Positions 43,376-52,553 of a stretch of DNA of 64,000 bases are shown piece after piece. The notes under the pieces were generated by a model. It saw only the letters and a program-made list of their open reading frames with translations, had not been told where the DNA came from and ran no database searches. This DNA is from an uncultured Lachnospiraceae bacterium. GTDB taxonomy: Bacteria; Bacillota; Clostridia; Lachnospirales; Lachnospiraceae. Position 1 is the stretch's first letter; every line of letters begins with the position of its first letter. Both the position numbers and the translations under genes were made by a program. The stretch lies in assembly GCA_934364805.1 (NCBI GenBank), contig CAKRMH010000002.1:124001-188000 (forward strand), given 5' to 3'.

Positions 43376-43404
43376 AATAAAAACCATCCTTTCGTTTTGT
43401 TTTC

Positions 43405-44769
43405 CTACTTTTTACACCTTCCATCTGGAGGAATGTCAATCGAATAATGCAAAATTCTGAAAAGTCCCGCTGCCATCAGCACAGCCTTTAATATATTATC
43501 CCCGATCATGCAGTACCAGACCTGCGTGATTCCAAGTCCCAAAACACGCACAACGAGAAAAGAGCCTAAGATGCGCACGCCCCACCGGCTGATGAGTTCT
43601 ACAACAAACGGATATTTCGTCCGTCCCATTCCATTATAGATTCCCTCCATAACCGCAGTTGTTCCAAAAATTGGTTCCGTAAAAGCAACGATCCGAAGCA
43701 GCCTGCTTCCAATCTGGATTACCTCAGGGTCTGTAGTAAAAAGCCGCATCATAAATTCTGCTCCAGCAAAAAGCAGCAGACCTGTCATACACATAATCGA
43801 AAATATGACAAGAATCGCGATCAGAATCACACTGCGTTCTTTTTTCTTATTCTGTTCGCCGATCGCATTGCCGATCAGCGTAGAAGTTGCCGCCTGCATT
43901 CCATAACCAGGAATGTAGAAGAGTTCCTCTGCCGTAATTGCAATTGAATGTGCGGCGTAGACCGTGGTAGCCATCGAAGAAACAAAACTCGTTGCCACAA
44001 TGTATCCGCTGCAGGACATGATCCGGTTTAACATAACAGGAACTCCAATTGCCATGATTGGTGCAAGAACCGCTCTGTCTAAACGGATATTTTCCTTTTT
44101 CACGCCAAGCATCTGATTTTTGATCAGTACTTTCGTCATCAGGATTCCTCCTGCTACAAAAGAAATCGCAGAAGAAACTCCGGCTCCGACCGCACCCATC
44201 CCACATGGATAGATCAGTATATAATTCAATACGATATTGATCAGGTTTACGATCAGATTCACGATCATTGGGGATTTGGTATCTCCGGTCGAACGGATCG
44301 CTGCACCAAAAATAATAGTGGCAGCACGAAAAATCATTGGCGCATTGATACAGATAAAATAAATCGTCGCATCCCCCCGGATTGCTTCATCTGCACCCAT
44401 CCACACCGGCATAAGCGGAGCGATCACAAGTGTGACAGCCATCAGGATGACACCTGTTGCCAATGTGACAAGCACCGTCTGTCCTGCTGCTTTTTGCACC
44501 TTTTTCTCGTTTTTTTCGCCGATTGCCCTTGCAATATAGGCCAGAAAACCAATTCCGATCGCACTCATCACACTGTTGATCAGCCATGTATAGGTTGAAC
44601 TTAACGATACGGTTGCCGTGGCCTCTGCACCAAGATGACCAACCATCGCCGTGTCCACATACTGGACCACGGTTTCCAGTAAAGATTCCAAAATGGTAGG
44701 CCATGCCAGCATCAGAAGCGATGCAAACATGGCCTTATCCATTTTCCGATCTGTTGAATGTGTTTTCAT
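43405..44769 (-). CDS. MATE family efflux transporter
   Basis: 454 residues, twelve hydrophobic segments in two halves. LMLAWPTILESLLETVVQYVDTAMVGHLGAEATA at the start is typical of the NorM-like MATE group, and GMQAATSTLIGNAIGEQNKK marks the matching site in the second half. It is unrelated in detail to the MATE protein near 14 kb. Lies after the metal ABC transporter genes (31 bases) and before yhfC (29 bases), so likely read in the same unit. The start could be ATG or a GTG four codons earlier. Substrate unknown. Confidence 0.9.
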   Translation of the reverse strand: MKTHSTDRKMDKAMFASLLMLAWPTILESLLETVVQYVDTAMVGHLGAEATATVSLSSTYTWLINSVMSAIGIGFLAYIARAIGEKNEKKVQKAAGQTVLVTLATGVILMAVTLVIAPLMPVWMGADEAIRGDATIYFICINAPMIFRAATIIFGAAIRSTGDTKSPMIVNLIVNLINIVLNYILIYPCGMGAVGAGVSSAISFVAGGILMTKVLIKNQMLGVKKENIRLDRAVLAPIMAIGVPVMLNRIMSCSGYIVATSFVSSMATTVYAAHSIAITAEELFYIPGYGMQAATSTLIGNAIGEQNKKKERSVILIAILVIFSIMCMTGLLLFAGAEFMMRLFTTDPEVIQIGSRLLRIVAFTEPIFGTTAVMEGIYNGMGRTKYPFVVELISRWGVRILGSFLVVRVLGLGITQVWYCMIGDNILKAVLMAAGLFRILHYSIDIPPDGRCKK

Positions 44770-44800
44770 ATAAATACCCACACACTTTCTAACTTAAAAA

Positions 44801-45616
44801 TTATTCTTTGATTTTATTTCCCAGAAAATACGTAAGGAAAAAGATGACTGACGCAATGATCACGATCATCGGACCGGTTGCGACATTCGTATAATAAGAC
44901 ACGAACAATCCAACCAGACCAGAAAACAATGAGAAAATGATCGAATACAGATGATATTCTCTCATATTGACCGAAATATTACGGCTGGAAGCCGCCGGAA
45001 GAATCAGCAGTGCATTGATGATCATGATTCCGATCCACTTGATAGACAGCATCACGATCAGTGCCACAAATACAGCAAACAGATTATCCATAAGTGATAC
45101 CGGAACACGTTTGCTTTTTGCAAGCGTCCTGTGAATGCAGACCGCATTCAGTTTGTTGAACCCAACGATCCAGAAAATCACGGTTGTGATAAAAATTAAA
45201 ACAAGATATAAGATTTCACGTGTAGTAATGCTCAGCACATCTCCAACCAGAAGACTCGAATATTTGCTGAAGTTGCCCCCCTTCGAGAGGATTGCAAGTC
45301 CGATTGCAACCGAACAGGACGAAAATACAGAAATGATCGTATCTGTCGATGCCGTATTCCGGCTTCCGATCTTATTCAGCAACAGCGCAAATAGTATCGC
45401 AAACACCACCATGGAAATTGTCGTATCCTGTACACCAAATACGATTCCAACTGCGATTCCTGTCAATGCAGAATGCCCAAGAGCATCTGAGAAAAATGCC
45501 ATTTTCTTGTTGACGATCATCGTTCCCATCAAACCAAATAAAGGTGTGATAATAATGACTGCGATCAGTGCATTCCGCATGAAATTATAATCAAACCAGG
45601 ATGTTACCTGACTCAT
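44801..45616 (-). CDS. zinc/manganese-type ABC transporter permease
   Basis: Membrane subunit of a metal importer (ZnuB/MntB/TroC family). 271 residues with about eight hydrophobic segments; AFFSDALGHSALTGIAVGIVFG near 35-57 is the family signature. KWIGIMIINALLILPAASSRNIS is also conserved. Start chosen at MSQVTSWF, eight bases after GGAGGG; it overlaps the ATPase gene by 26 bases. The exact metal cannot be decided from the permease. Confidence 0.92.
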   Translation of the reverse strand: MSQVTSWFDYNFMRNALIAVIIITPLFGLMGTMIVNKKMAFFSDALGHSALTGIAVGIVFGVQDTTISMVVFAILFALLLNKIGSRNTASTDTIISVFSSCSVAIGLAILSKGGNFSKYSSLLVGDVLSITTREILYLVLIFITTVIFWIVGFNKLNAVCIHRTLAKSKRVPVSLMDNLFAVFVALIVMLSIKWIGIMIINALLILPAASSRNISVNMREYHLYSIIFSLFSGLVGLFVSYYTNVATGPMIVIIASVIFFLTYFLGNKIKE

Positions 45617-46385
45617 TTTTTTCACCCTCCCTGATCCATTTTTCTTCACTGGACATTCCAAATACATGATCAAACTCCGAACTCTGGAATACCTCTTTTA
45701 CAGTTCCCTGTTTTGCAATGACTGCGTGATCCAGCAGAATGACTTTATCCGCATATTTTGCAACATAATCCAGATCATGTGAGATCAGAATGATCGCAAG
45801 ATCGTAATTCTTCTTCAGATAATCCATCGTCTGGAAAAAGAGTTCCATTCCATTCTGATCGATGCCGGACACCGGTTCGTCCAAAAGAAGCAGATTCGGT
45901 TCGTCCATAATTGCCATGGAAAGAAGTACTCTCTGAAGCTGCCCTCCGGATAAATTGCACACCTGCTTGTCGATCAGATCCTCCGCCTCAAAAACGGCCA
46001 GCGTGTTTTTTATCTTCTCATAGACTTTTTTACTTTTATGAAGAAATACCGGTGCATTGGATTCATAACTTGCAATCAGATCATATACACTGACCGGCGT
46101 GTTCTTCTCAATATTAACGGATTGCGGCACATAACCGATCTTTAATCTCTGCATGTGTCCATCCTTCGTATCTTTGAATTCAATTCCCCCGGTATGCGGG
46201 ATATCGTCCAGAATTGCCCGTATAAGTGTTGATTTTCCTGCACCGTTTTTGCCGATGATCGCATTCAGTGACCCGCAATGAAAATGCAGATTGACATCAT
46301 CCAGAATCACCTGATCTCCAAAACGGACCCCGATATGATTCATCTTGATACAATGAAATCCACACGGCTCGATGATTTTACGCAT
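45591..46385 (-). CDS. zinc/manganese-type ABC transporter ATP-binding protein
   Basis: 264-residue ATPase of the metal importer. Walker A GKNGAGKSTLIRAIL near 39-53, Q-loop YVPQSVN, signature NLSGGQLQRVLLSMAIM and Walker B NLLLLDEPVSGID are intact, with the switch His in LISHDLDYV. A short N-terminal extension carries several Cys/His (EPCGFHCIKMNHIG). Placed between the binding-protein and permease genes, as in znuACB/troABC-type operons. Confidence 0.93.
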   Translation of the reverse strand: MRKIIEPCGFHCIKMNHIGVRFGDQVILDDVNLHFHCGSLNAIIGKNGAGKSTLIRAILDDIPHTGGIEFKDTKDGHMQRLKIGYVPQSVNIEKNTPVSVYDLIASYESNAPVFLHKSKKVYEKIKNTLAVFEAEDLIDKQVCNLSGGQLQRVLLSMAIMDEPNLLLLDEPVSGIDQNGMELFFQTMDYLKKNYDLAIILISHDLDYVAKYADKVILLDHAVIAKQGTVKEVFQSSEFDHVFGMSSEEKWIREGEKNESGNILV

Positions 46386-46419
46386 GCCTTTACTCCTTCC
46401 CCATAAATTGTAATGTCTT

Positions 46420-47325
46420 TTATTTGCAAAATGCTTCCCTTAGTTTATCTATATTGGACTGCATCGCTGTAAGATAACTGTCCTTGCTGTAATCTCCACG
46501 ATTGCAGGCATCCAGATAGATCACCTTCACATTGGATTCTGATTCGACGGTTTTGCCCATATCCGAACCATATAATTCTTCTGCAAAAATATAGGAAACA
46601 TGATCTTTTTGAATCTGGTTCAGCACATCTGCCACCTCTCCGGCGCTTACCTGACGTTCCTCGTCGAGATCCAGGACATAGCTGACATTGAAACCATAAT
46701 CTTCTGCAACATAATCATATGCTTCGTGAAAAATAATCACATTCTGTCCATTTGCAGCCTGTCTGATCTCATCCTGTTCCTCCTGAAGGGCAGCAAGTTT
46801 TTCGTCATATGCTTTGGCATTCTCATGATATGCATCTGCATGTTCCGGATCTGCCTGTTCCAAAGCCGATTCTATCGTGGCAAGCTGAATCCGGTAATCA
46901 GAAATGCTCATCCATGCATGCGCATTCTCTTCCTCTCCATCCTCCAGAAGCGGCACATTCTGACAGGCTTCTATAATATCCAGTTCCGGATAATTCGAAG
47001 CGACATCCGTAAGAAAAGTCTCAATTCCTCCACCATTTACGATAAACAGATCTGCTTTGGACAAAAGCTTCATGTCCTCGGTTGTCAGCTGGTAATCATG
47101 CAGACATCCCGTCTGCGGCTCGCTCAGATTCTTTAATGTAACGCCCTTTACATCGCCAATGACATTTGCGGCAGCCACATACATCGGATAAAAGGAGGTT
47201 ACGATTGTGAACTGTGTTTTATCCTTTTTATCTTCTGTTATGCCTGTGTATAACATAGTAAGTGCAATGGCAGCGATCAGTATTCCTGCAAGCATTGCAC
47301 ATACAATTGCATTCTTTTTTTTCAT
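46420..47325 (-). CDS. metal ABC transporter substrate-binding protein (ZnuA-like)
   Basis: 301-residue extracytoplasmic metal-binding protein. FTIVTSFYPMYVAAANVIGD starts the cluster A-I domain. Likely ligands are His in TGCLHDYQLT, His in NAHAWMSI and His in IIFHEAYDYVAEDYG; a late Asp (IYLDACNRGD) may be the fourth. The N-terminal hydrophobic segment lacks a lipobox Cys, so it is probably retained by an uncleaved anchor or is released. No His-rich loop of the classical zinc type, only an acidic EEENAH stretch. Heads the importer operon, 29 bases after ysxC. Confidence 0.9.
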   Translation of the reverse strand: MKKKNAIVCAMLAGILIAAIALTMLYTGITEDKKDKTQFTIVTSFYPMYVAAANVIGDVKGVTLKNLSEPQTGCLHDYQLTTEDMKLLSKADLFIVNGGGIETFLTDVASNYPELDIIEACQNVPLLEDGEEENAHAWMSISDYRIQLATIESALEQADPEHADAYHENAKAYDEKLAALQEEQDEIRQAANGQNVIIFHEAYDYVAEDYGFNVSYVLDLDEERQVSAGEVADVLNQIQKDHVSYIFAEELYGSDMGKTVESESNVKVIYLDACNRGDYSKDSYLTAMQSNIDKLREAFCK

Positions 47326-47354
47326 GAAATTCCTCTTAATTACTACTCTGCGAT

Positions 47355-48152
47355 CTACTTTTTCTTCTTATGAGCCTTGGAAGAATCCGCTTTTCTGCTG
47401 TTTTTGCGTTTTCCAGTCTCTTTTCCGATCGATTTCCATCTTGGCTTCTTTTCCTTTTTTAATGCAGCATTCTCCTGTGATGAAGGATTTCTGTCATTTG
47501 TGGTATTCTTTTTGCGCTTTCCAAATGCAGCAATCTCTTCCTCACTGAATGGATTGCCATCCTCATCTATAAGAACAAGGGAATCGATCAGTTCCCAGAT
47601 CTCTTCCCTGCCTTGTTTGGTCTCCGCAGAGAACGGTATAATGATCGTTCCCGGTTCAACATTTAACACTTCCTCAATTGCTTTCAAATGTGCAGGGAGC
47701 TGGCTCCTTTTCAGTTTGTCCGCTTTTGTGGCAATGATGATCGGAGCAAATCCCTGGGATACCATCCATTCATACATAAGCTGGTCGTTTTCCGACGGAT
47801 CATGCCGGATATCGATGAGCAGGAACACTCCATTTAACTTTTTGGAGGTATGAAGATAATTCTCGATCATCTTCCCCCACTTTGCCTTGATCTCAATGTT
47901 GGCATTGGCATAACCATAACCTGGAAGATCCACCAGATACATGGCATCATTGATATTATAAAAATTGATGGTCTGTGTCTTTCCCGGCTGCGCAGAGGTA
48001 CGTGCAAGCGCTTTCCTGTTCATCAGCGCATTGATGAGGGAAGATTTTCCAACGTTGGATTTGCCTGCAAAAGCAACCTCAAAACGATCATTTTCCGGAA
48101 TCGTGCTTGTGATTCCACATACCGTTTCCAGATTTACATTTTTAATTACCAT
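47355..48152 (-). CDS. ysxC: ribosome biogenesis GTPase YsxC/EngB with basic tail
   Basis: GTPase needed for large-subunit assembly. G1 AGKSNVGKSSLINALMNRK near 31-49, G2 ARTSAQPGKTQT, G3 VDLPGYGYA, G4 IATKADKL and G5 FSAETKQG are all present. The GTPase domain ends near residue 200. About 65 further residues of Lys/Arg-rich sequence (ending SKAHKKKK) make it longer than the usual ~200, probably an RNA-binding tail. Follows lon by 14 bases. Confidence 0.94.
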   Translation of the reverse strand: MVIKNVNLETVCGITSTIPENDRFEVAFAGKSNVGKSSLINALMNRKALARTSAQPGKTQTINFYNINDAMYLVDLPGYGYANANIEIKAKWGKMIENYLHTSKKLNGVFLLIDIRHDPSENDQLMYEWMVSQGFAPIIIATKADKLKRSQLPAHLKAIEEVLNVEPGTIIIPFSAETKQGREEIWELIDSLVLIDEDGNPFSEEEIAAFGKRKKNTTNDRNPSSQENAALKKEKKPRWKSIGKETGKRKNSRKADSSKAHKKKK

Positions 48153-48166
48153 CTGCTTTTCTCCTT

Positions 48167-50485
48167 TTATGATTCTACAAACGCTATTTTTAATACCTGT
48201 TCCAGTCTCTCAACAGGTATAATTTCCAGTCCTTTTTTAATCTCGGATGAGATCTCCTCTAAATCTTTCTCATTCTTCTTTGGAATGCAGATCGTCTGGA
48301 TTTCTGCATTTTTGGCTGCAAGGATCTTCTCTTTGAGTCCTCCGATTGGAAGTACTCTTCCGCGAAGCGTGATCTCTCCGGTCATTGCTACATCTGCCCG
48401 CACTTTTGTCTTTGTGATTGCGGAAAGCATTGCTGTTGCCATTGTGATTCCAGCAGATGGACCATCCTTTGGAACCGCTCCCTCCGGAATATGGATATGA
48501 ATATCATTCTCCTTAAAGAATTCTTTTGGAATATGATAAGAATCGCTGATGGATCGGATATAGCTGATTCCGGCCTGTGCAGACTCTTTCATGACATCAC
48601 CAAGCTGACCAGTCAGCTGGAACTGACCGGTTCCAGGCATGATATTAACTTCAATTTCAAGAGTCACACCGCCAACGCTCGTCCATGCCAGTCCACGCAC
48701 GATTCCGATTTCATCCTCTTCATTCTTCCGATCATAGCTGTACCTGGCTTTACCAAGATAACGCTCCAGATTCTGACATGTTACTCTGACTTTACGATTC
48801 TTATCCTCGTACACCTCGCGTGCCACCTTCCGGCAGATCTCACCAAGTTTACGCTCTAATCCTCGTACACCAGCCTCCCTTGTATAAGAACGGATAACCA
48901 CCTCAAGTGCCTGATCACTGATCTGAAGTTTACTTTCATCGATTCCGTTCTTCTCCATCTGCTTTGCAAGGAGATGTTCTTTGGCAATGTGAAGCTTCTC
49001 ATTCTCCGTATAGCTTGTGACTTCGATCAGCTCCATACGGTCAAGCAGCGGCTTTGGTATATCAGAAACCGAGTTTGCTGTCGCAATGAATAATACCTCG
49101 GACAGATCCACTGGAAGTTCTACATAATGATCCCGGAATTTATTGTTCTGTTCGGAATCCAGCACCTCAAGAAGCGCCGACGAGGTATCGCCTTTATAAT
49201 CGCTGCTGACCTTATCGATCTCATCTAAAAGCATCAGTGGGTTGTTCACGCCCGCAGTCTTTAATCCATTGATAATTCTTCCCGGCATTGCTCCGACATA
49301 GGTTCTTCTGTGTCCACGGATCTCAGCTTCATCTCGCACTCCACCAAGACAGATCCGTACGTATTCCTTATTCAGAGCTTTCGCTACTGAACGTGCAATA
49401 CTTGTTTTTCCAGTTCCAGGAGGTCCTACCAGACAGATGATCGGACTCTCTCCCTTGCTGGTAAGATTACGTACTGCAAGGAATTCCAGCATACGCTCTT
49501 TTACCTTGTCCAGTCCATAATGATCTTCATTTAATACCTTCTCGGCATATGCAAGATCGGTGTTATCTTTGGAACTCTTTTTCCATGGAAGTTCTAAAAG
49601 GGTTTCGATATATCCTCGTGCGACCGCACTTTCTGAGGAATTGGAGCTGATCGATTTAAAACGTTCGATTTCTTTTTTGATCTTGTCCTTTACTTCTTTT
49701 GAAGCCTTTAACTTCTTCAAAGATTCCATATAAGAATCTGCATCCGATTCCGTATGATCTTCTCCAAGTTCTTCGCGGATCACAGCCATCTGTTCCCTTA
49801 AAAGGTATTCTTTCTGATGTTTATCGACCCTCTGCTTCACTTTTGCCTGAAACTCATTTTTGATCGCATTGACTTCGATCTCATTTAAAAGCAGTGTCAG
49901 AAGCACCTGATAGCGTTCGGATACCCCGACCGCTTCAAGAATCTTCTGTTTTTCTTCGTAACGGACGGGAAGATTGTTGGAAATATAATCCATCAGTTTA
50001 TCCAGTTCCTGAATCTCCATTACCTGCCGTTTGATCTCTGCACTCAGTCTGTTATTCACAGAAGCATATCGTCCAAATGTCTCCTGAATGCTCTCAACCA
50101 TTGCCTGTTTTGTGTTATCTGGAAGATATTCCTCATCTTCTTCGCATGCTTCAATCCGGGCTTCTAAGTACTCTGCACGGTCTGTAAAGTCGAAAAGTAC
50201 TGCACGTGACAATCCCTCCACAAGGATACGTACAATATGATTCTGTAATTTAATTACCTGCTTTACCTCTGCAATGATCCCGACTCCGTACAGATCTTCC
50301 TTTGTTGGATTCTCCACCTCGACATCGCGCTGTGTGACAAGAAAAACCTTCTGTTCTCCTGTCATGGCTGCCTCTACAGCCTTCAGCGACATCTCCCTGC
50401 TCACATCAAAATGAGCGATCATTCCGGGCAGGATTGTCATTCCACGCAGTGCTACCGCAGGTATTGTTGTCCAGTTATTTTCCAA
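48167..50485 (-). CDS. lon: ATP-dependent protease Lon
   Basis: 772-residue AAA+ serine protease. The N-terminal substrate domain covers about 1-300, the ATPase about 320-560 (Walker A GPPGTGKTSIARSVAKAL, Walker B PLMLLDEIDKV), and the protease C-terminus has the Ser in PKDGPSAGITMATAM and the Lys in VLPIGGLKEKILAAK. The start codon is TTG, six bases after AGGAGA, as no in-frame ATG is near. Second from last gene in the tig-clpP-clpX-lon-ysxC run. Confidence 0.97.
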   Translation of the reverse strand: MENNWTTIPAVALRGMTILPGMIAHFDVSREMSLKAVEAAMTGEQKVFLVTQRDVEVENPTKEDLYGVGIIAEVKQVIKLQNHIVRILVEGLSRAVLFDFTDRAEYLEARIEACEEDEEYLPDNTKQAMVESIQETFGRYASVNNRLSAEIKRQVMEIQELDKLMDYISNNLPVRYEEKQKILEAVGVSERYQVLLTLLLNEIEVNAIKNEFQAKVKQRVDKHQKEYLLREQMAVIREELGEDHTESDADSYMESLKKLKASKEVKDKIKKEIERFKSISSNSSESAVARGYIETLLELPWKKSSKDNTDLAYAEKVLNEDHYGLDKVKERMLEFLAVRNLTSKGESPIICLVGPPGTGKTSIARSVAKALNKEYVRICLGGVRDEAEIRGHRRTYVGAMPGRIINGLKTAGVNNPLMLLDEIDKVSSDYKGDTSSALLEVLDSEQNNKFRDHYVELPVDLSEVLFIATANSVSDIPKPLLDRMELIEVTSYTENEKLHIAKEHLLAKQMEKNGIDESKLQISDQALEVVIRSYTREAGVRGLERKLGEICRKVAREVYEDKNRKVRVTCQNLERYLGKARYSYDRKNEEDEIGIVRGLAWTSVGGVTLEIEVNIMPGTGQFQLTGQLGDVMKESAQAGISYIRSISDSYHIPKEFFKENDIHIHIPEGAVPKDGPSAGITMATAMLSAITKTKVRADVAMTGEITLRGRVLPIGGLKEKILAAKNAEIQTICIPKKNEKDLEEISSEIKKGLEIIPVERLEQVLKIAFVES

Positions 50486-50499
50486 TGTTGTTCTCCTGT

Positions 50500-51783
50500 T
50501 TAGGAAGCAAGTTCTTCATCCTGCTTCTTTTCTTCGATTTGTGCCGGTTCTTCACCGTCGATCGCAAGATTCTTCTCTACGATCTCCGGAGTGATCACGC
50601 AGCGGCTGATGCTGTCATCGGAAGGGATACGATACATCAGATCCAGCATTACGCCCTCCATGATCGCACGAAGTCCACGTGCCCCGGTCTTTCTCTCTAA
50701 GGCCTTATCTGCAATTGCTTCAATTGCCTTTTCGTCAAATTCAAGACCTACACCATCTAATTCAAACAGTTTTGTATACTGTTTCACCAGTGAGTTCTTT
50801 GGTTCCTGCAAAATACGGATCAGCGCATTGCGATCCAGATTGTCCAAGGATACGGTGATCGGCACACGTCCGATAAATTCCGGAATCAGTCCGAATTTTA
50901 CGAAATCCTGAGGAAGTGCATGTTTAAATGCCTCTCCTACATTCATCTCACTTTTCTCTTTGACAGATCCTCCAAAACCGATCGACTTTGAATCCATACG
51001 TGTCTCTACGATCTTTTCGAGTCCATCAAATGCACCACCACAGATGAACAGGATATTGGTCGTGTCGATTGGGATCAGTTCCTGCTGAGGATGCTTTCTT
51101 CCACCCTGTGGCGGAACAGATGCTACCGTTCCTTCAAGGATCTTTAACAGTGCCTGCTGTACACCTTCACCGGAAACATCACGTGTGATCGATACATTCT
51201 CAGACTTTTTGGTAATCTTGTCAATCTCGTCAATATAAATAATTCCGTGCTGTGCACGTTCAATATCATAATCTGCTGCCTGGATCAGTTTCAGAAGGAT
51301 ATTCTCAACATCCTCTCCGACATATCCTGCCTCGGTCAGTGTTGTTGCATCTGCGATTGCAAACGGAACATTGATCACTCTTGCAAGCGTCTGTGCAAGC
51401 AGTGTTTTACCGGAACCTGTTGGTCCAAGCATAAGAATATTACTCTTTTGCAGTTCTACCCCAAGATCACCACCGGCCAGTACACGTTTGTAATGATTAT
51501 ATACTGCAACGGATAATACCTTCTTTGCCTGATCCTGTCCAATGACATAATCATCCAGAAATGCTTTCAGTTCTTCCGGTTTTAACAGATTGATCTGCTC
51601 CTGTGCAGATGCTTTTTCCCCTGTCGGATCACCCATATTCTCTTCGTCGATAATTTCAGCACAGATATCAATACATTCATCACAGATGAACGCACCATTT
51701 GGTCCAGAGATCAGTCTGTGAACCTGATCCTGTGTTTTCCCGCAAAAAGAGCAGCGGATTTTTCCATCATTTTTTCCTGCCAT
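50500..51783 (-). CDS. clpX: ATP-dependent Clp protease ATPase subunit ClpX
   Basis: AAA+ unfoldase that feeds substrates to ClpP. 427 residues. The N-terminal zinc-binding domain has CSFCGKTQDQ and FICDECID. Walker A is MLGPTGSGKTLLAQTLA near 112-128, Walker B GIIYIDEIDKI, and the sensor region is ERKTGARGLRAIMEG. The IGF-type ClpP-contact loop reads as SKSIGFGGSVK. The tail is acidic (EEKKQDEELAS). Lies 101 bases after clpP, with a stem-loop between. Confidence 0.97.
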   Translation of the reverse strand: MAGKNDGKIRCSFCGKTQDQVHRLISGPNGAFICDECIDICAEIIDEENMGDPTGEKASAQEQINLLKPEELKAFLDDYVIGQDQAKKVLSVAVYNHYKRVLAGGDLGVELQKSNILMLGPTGSGKTLLAQTLARVINVPFAIADATTLTEAGYVGEDVENILLKLIQAADYDIERAQHGIIYIDEIDKITKKSENVSITRDVSGEGVQQALLKILEGTVASVPPQGGRKHPQQELIPIDTTNILFICGGAFDGLEKIVETRMDSKSIGFGGSVKEKSEMNVGEAFKHALPQDFVKFGLIPEFIGRVPITVSLDNLDRNALIRILQEPKNSLVKQYTKLFELDGVGLEFDEKAIEAIADKALERKTGARGLRAIMEGVMLDLMYRIPSDDSISRCVITPEIVEKNLAIDGEEPAQIEEKKQDEELAS

Positions 51784-51839
51784 AATTTTCTCCAGATTCT
51801 ATTTTTCTAAATTTCAAGAGGATGATATATACGGTTTGA

Positions 51840-51866
51840 GGGCATCCCGCAAAAAGCGGGGTACCC
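51840..51866 (-). other. stem-loop between clpP and clpX
   Basis: GGGTACCCCGC / GCGGGATGCCC with a TTTTT loop, GC-rich and lacking a following U-run. It may uncouple clpP and clpX levels by processing or partial attenuation. Confidence 0.5.
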
Positions 51867-51884
51867 TCCAGCAAACTTCCGTTT

Positions 51885-52466
51885 TTATCTGCTTGTGATC
51901 ACACTATCGATCAGACCGTATTCCATTGCCTCTTCTGCAGACATATAGTTATCTCGTTCTGTATCTGCGCATACTGTCTCATATGGTTTGCCAGTATTTG
52001 CTGCCAGAATCTCATTTAATTTTTTCTTTGTCTTTAAGATATTTTCTGCCGCGATCTGAATCTCAGTTGCCTGACCTTTTGCTCCGCCGGACGGCTGATG
52101 AATCATGATCTCTGCATTTGGAAGTGCAAATCTCTTACCCTTTGCTCCACCTGCAAGAAGGAAAGCTCCCATGCTGGCTGCAAGGCCGATACAGATGGTG
52201 GATACATCACATTTGATGTACTGCATTGTATCATAGATTGCCATACCTGCTGTAACCATTCCTCCTGGAGAATTGATATATAAATGAATATCTTTTCCAG
52301 GGTCTTCGGATTCCAGGAACAGTAACTGTGCAACAACAAGGCTTGCTGTTGTCTCATTTACTTCTTCTCCAAGGAAAATAATTCTATCCTTTAATAAACG
52401 CGAATAAATATCGTAATTGCGCTCTCCTCTGCTGGTCTGTTCAATGACATAAGGTACTAAACTCAT
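51885..52466 (-). CDS. clpP: ATP-dependent Clp protease proteolytic subunit
   Basis: 193-residue serine peptidase that forms a double heptamer. The triad is Ser in GLAASMGAFLLAGG, His in MIHQPSGGAKGQ and Asp in TERDNYMSAEEA. SLVPYVIEQTSRGERNYDIYSRLLKDRII is the standard N-terminus, and the propeptide is very short. AGGAGG lies nine bases before ATG. Between tig and clpX, the usual order. Confidence 0.98.
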   Translation of the reverse strand: MSLVPYVIEQTSRGERNYDIYSRLLKDRIIFLGEEVNETTASLVVAQLLFLESEDPGKDIHLYINSPGGMVTAGMAIYDTMQYIKCDVSTICIGLAASMGAFLLAGGAKGKRFALPNAEIMIHQPSGGAKGQATEIQIAAENILKTKKKLNEILAANTGKPYETVCADTERDNYMSAEEAMEYGLIDSVITSR

Positions 52467-52489
52467 ATAATTCGGCCTCCTTTATAAAA

Positions 52490-52525
52490 GTTCAAAAGAC
52501 CGGCCCAGGATCTTCTGGGCCAGTC
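52490..52525 (-). terminator. terminator after trigger factor
   Basis: GACTGGCCCAG / CTGGGCCGGTC stem followed by TTTTGAACTTTT, in the 87-base tig-clpP gap. Probably partial, allowing some read-through into clpP. Confidence 0.75.
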
Positions 52526-52553
52526 CATAGTAATTCCTTTGTATCTACAAAGA

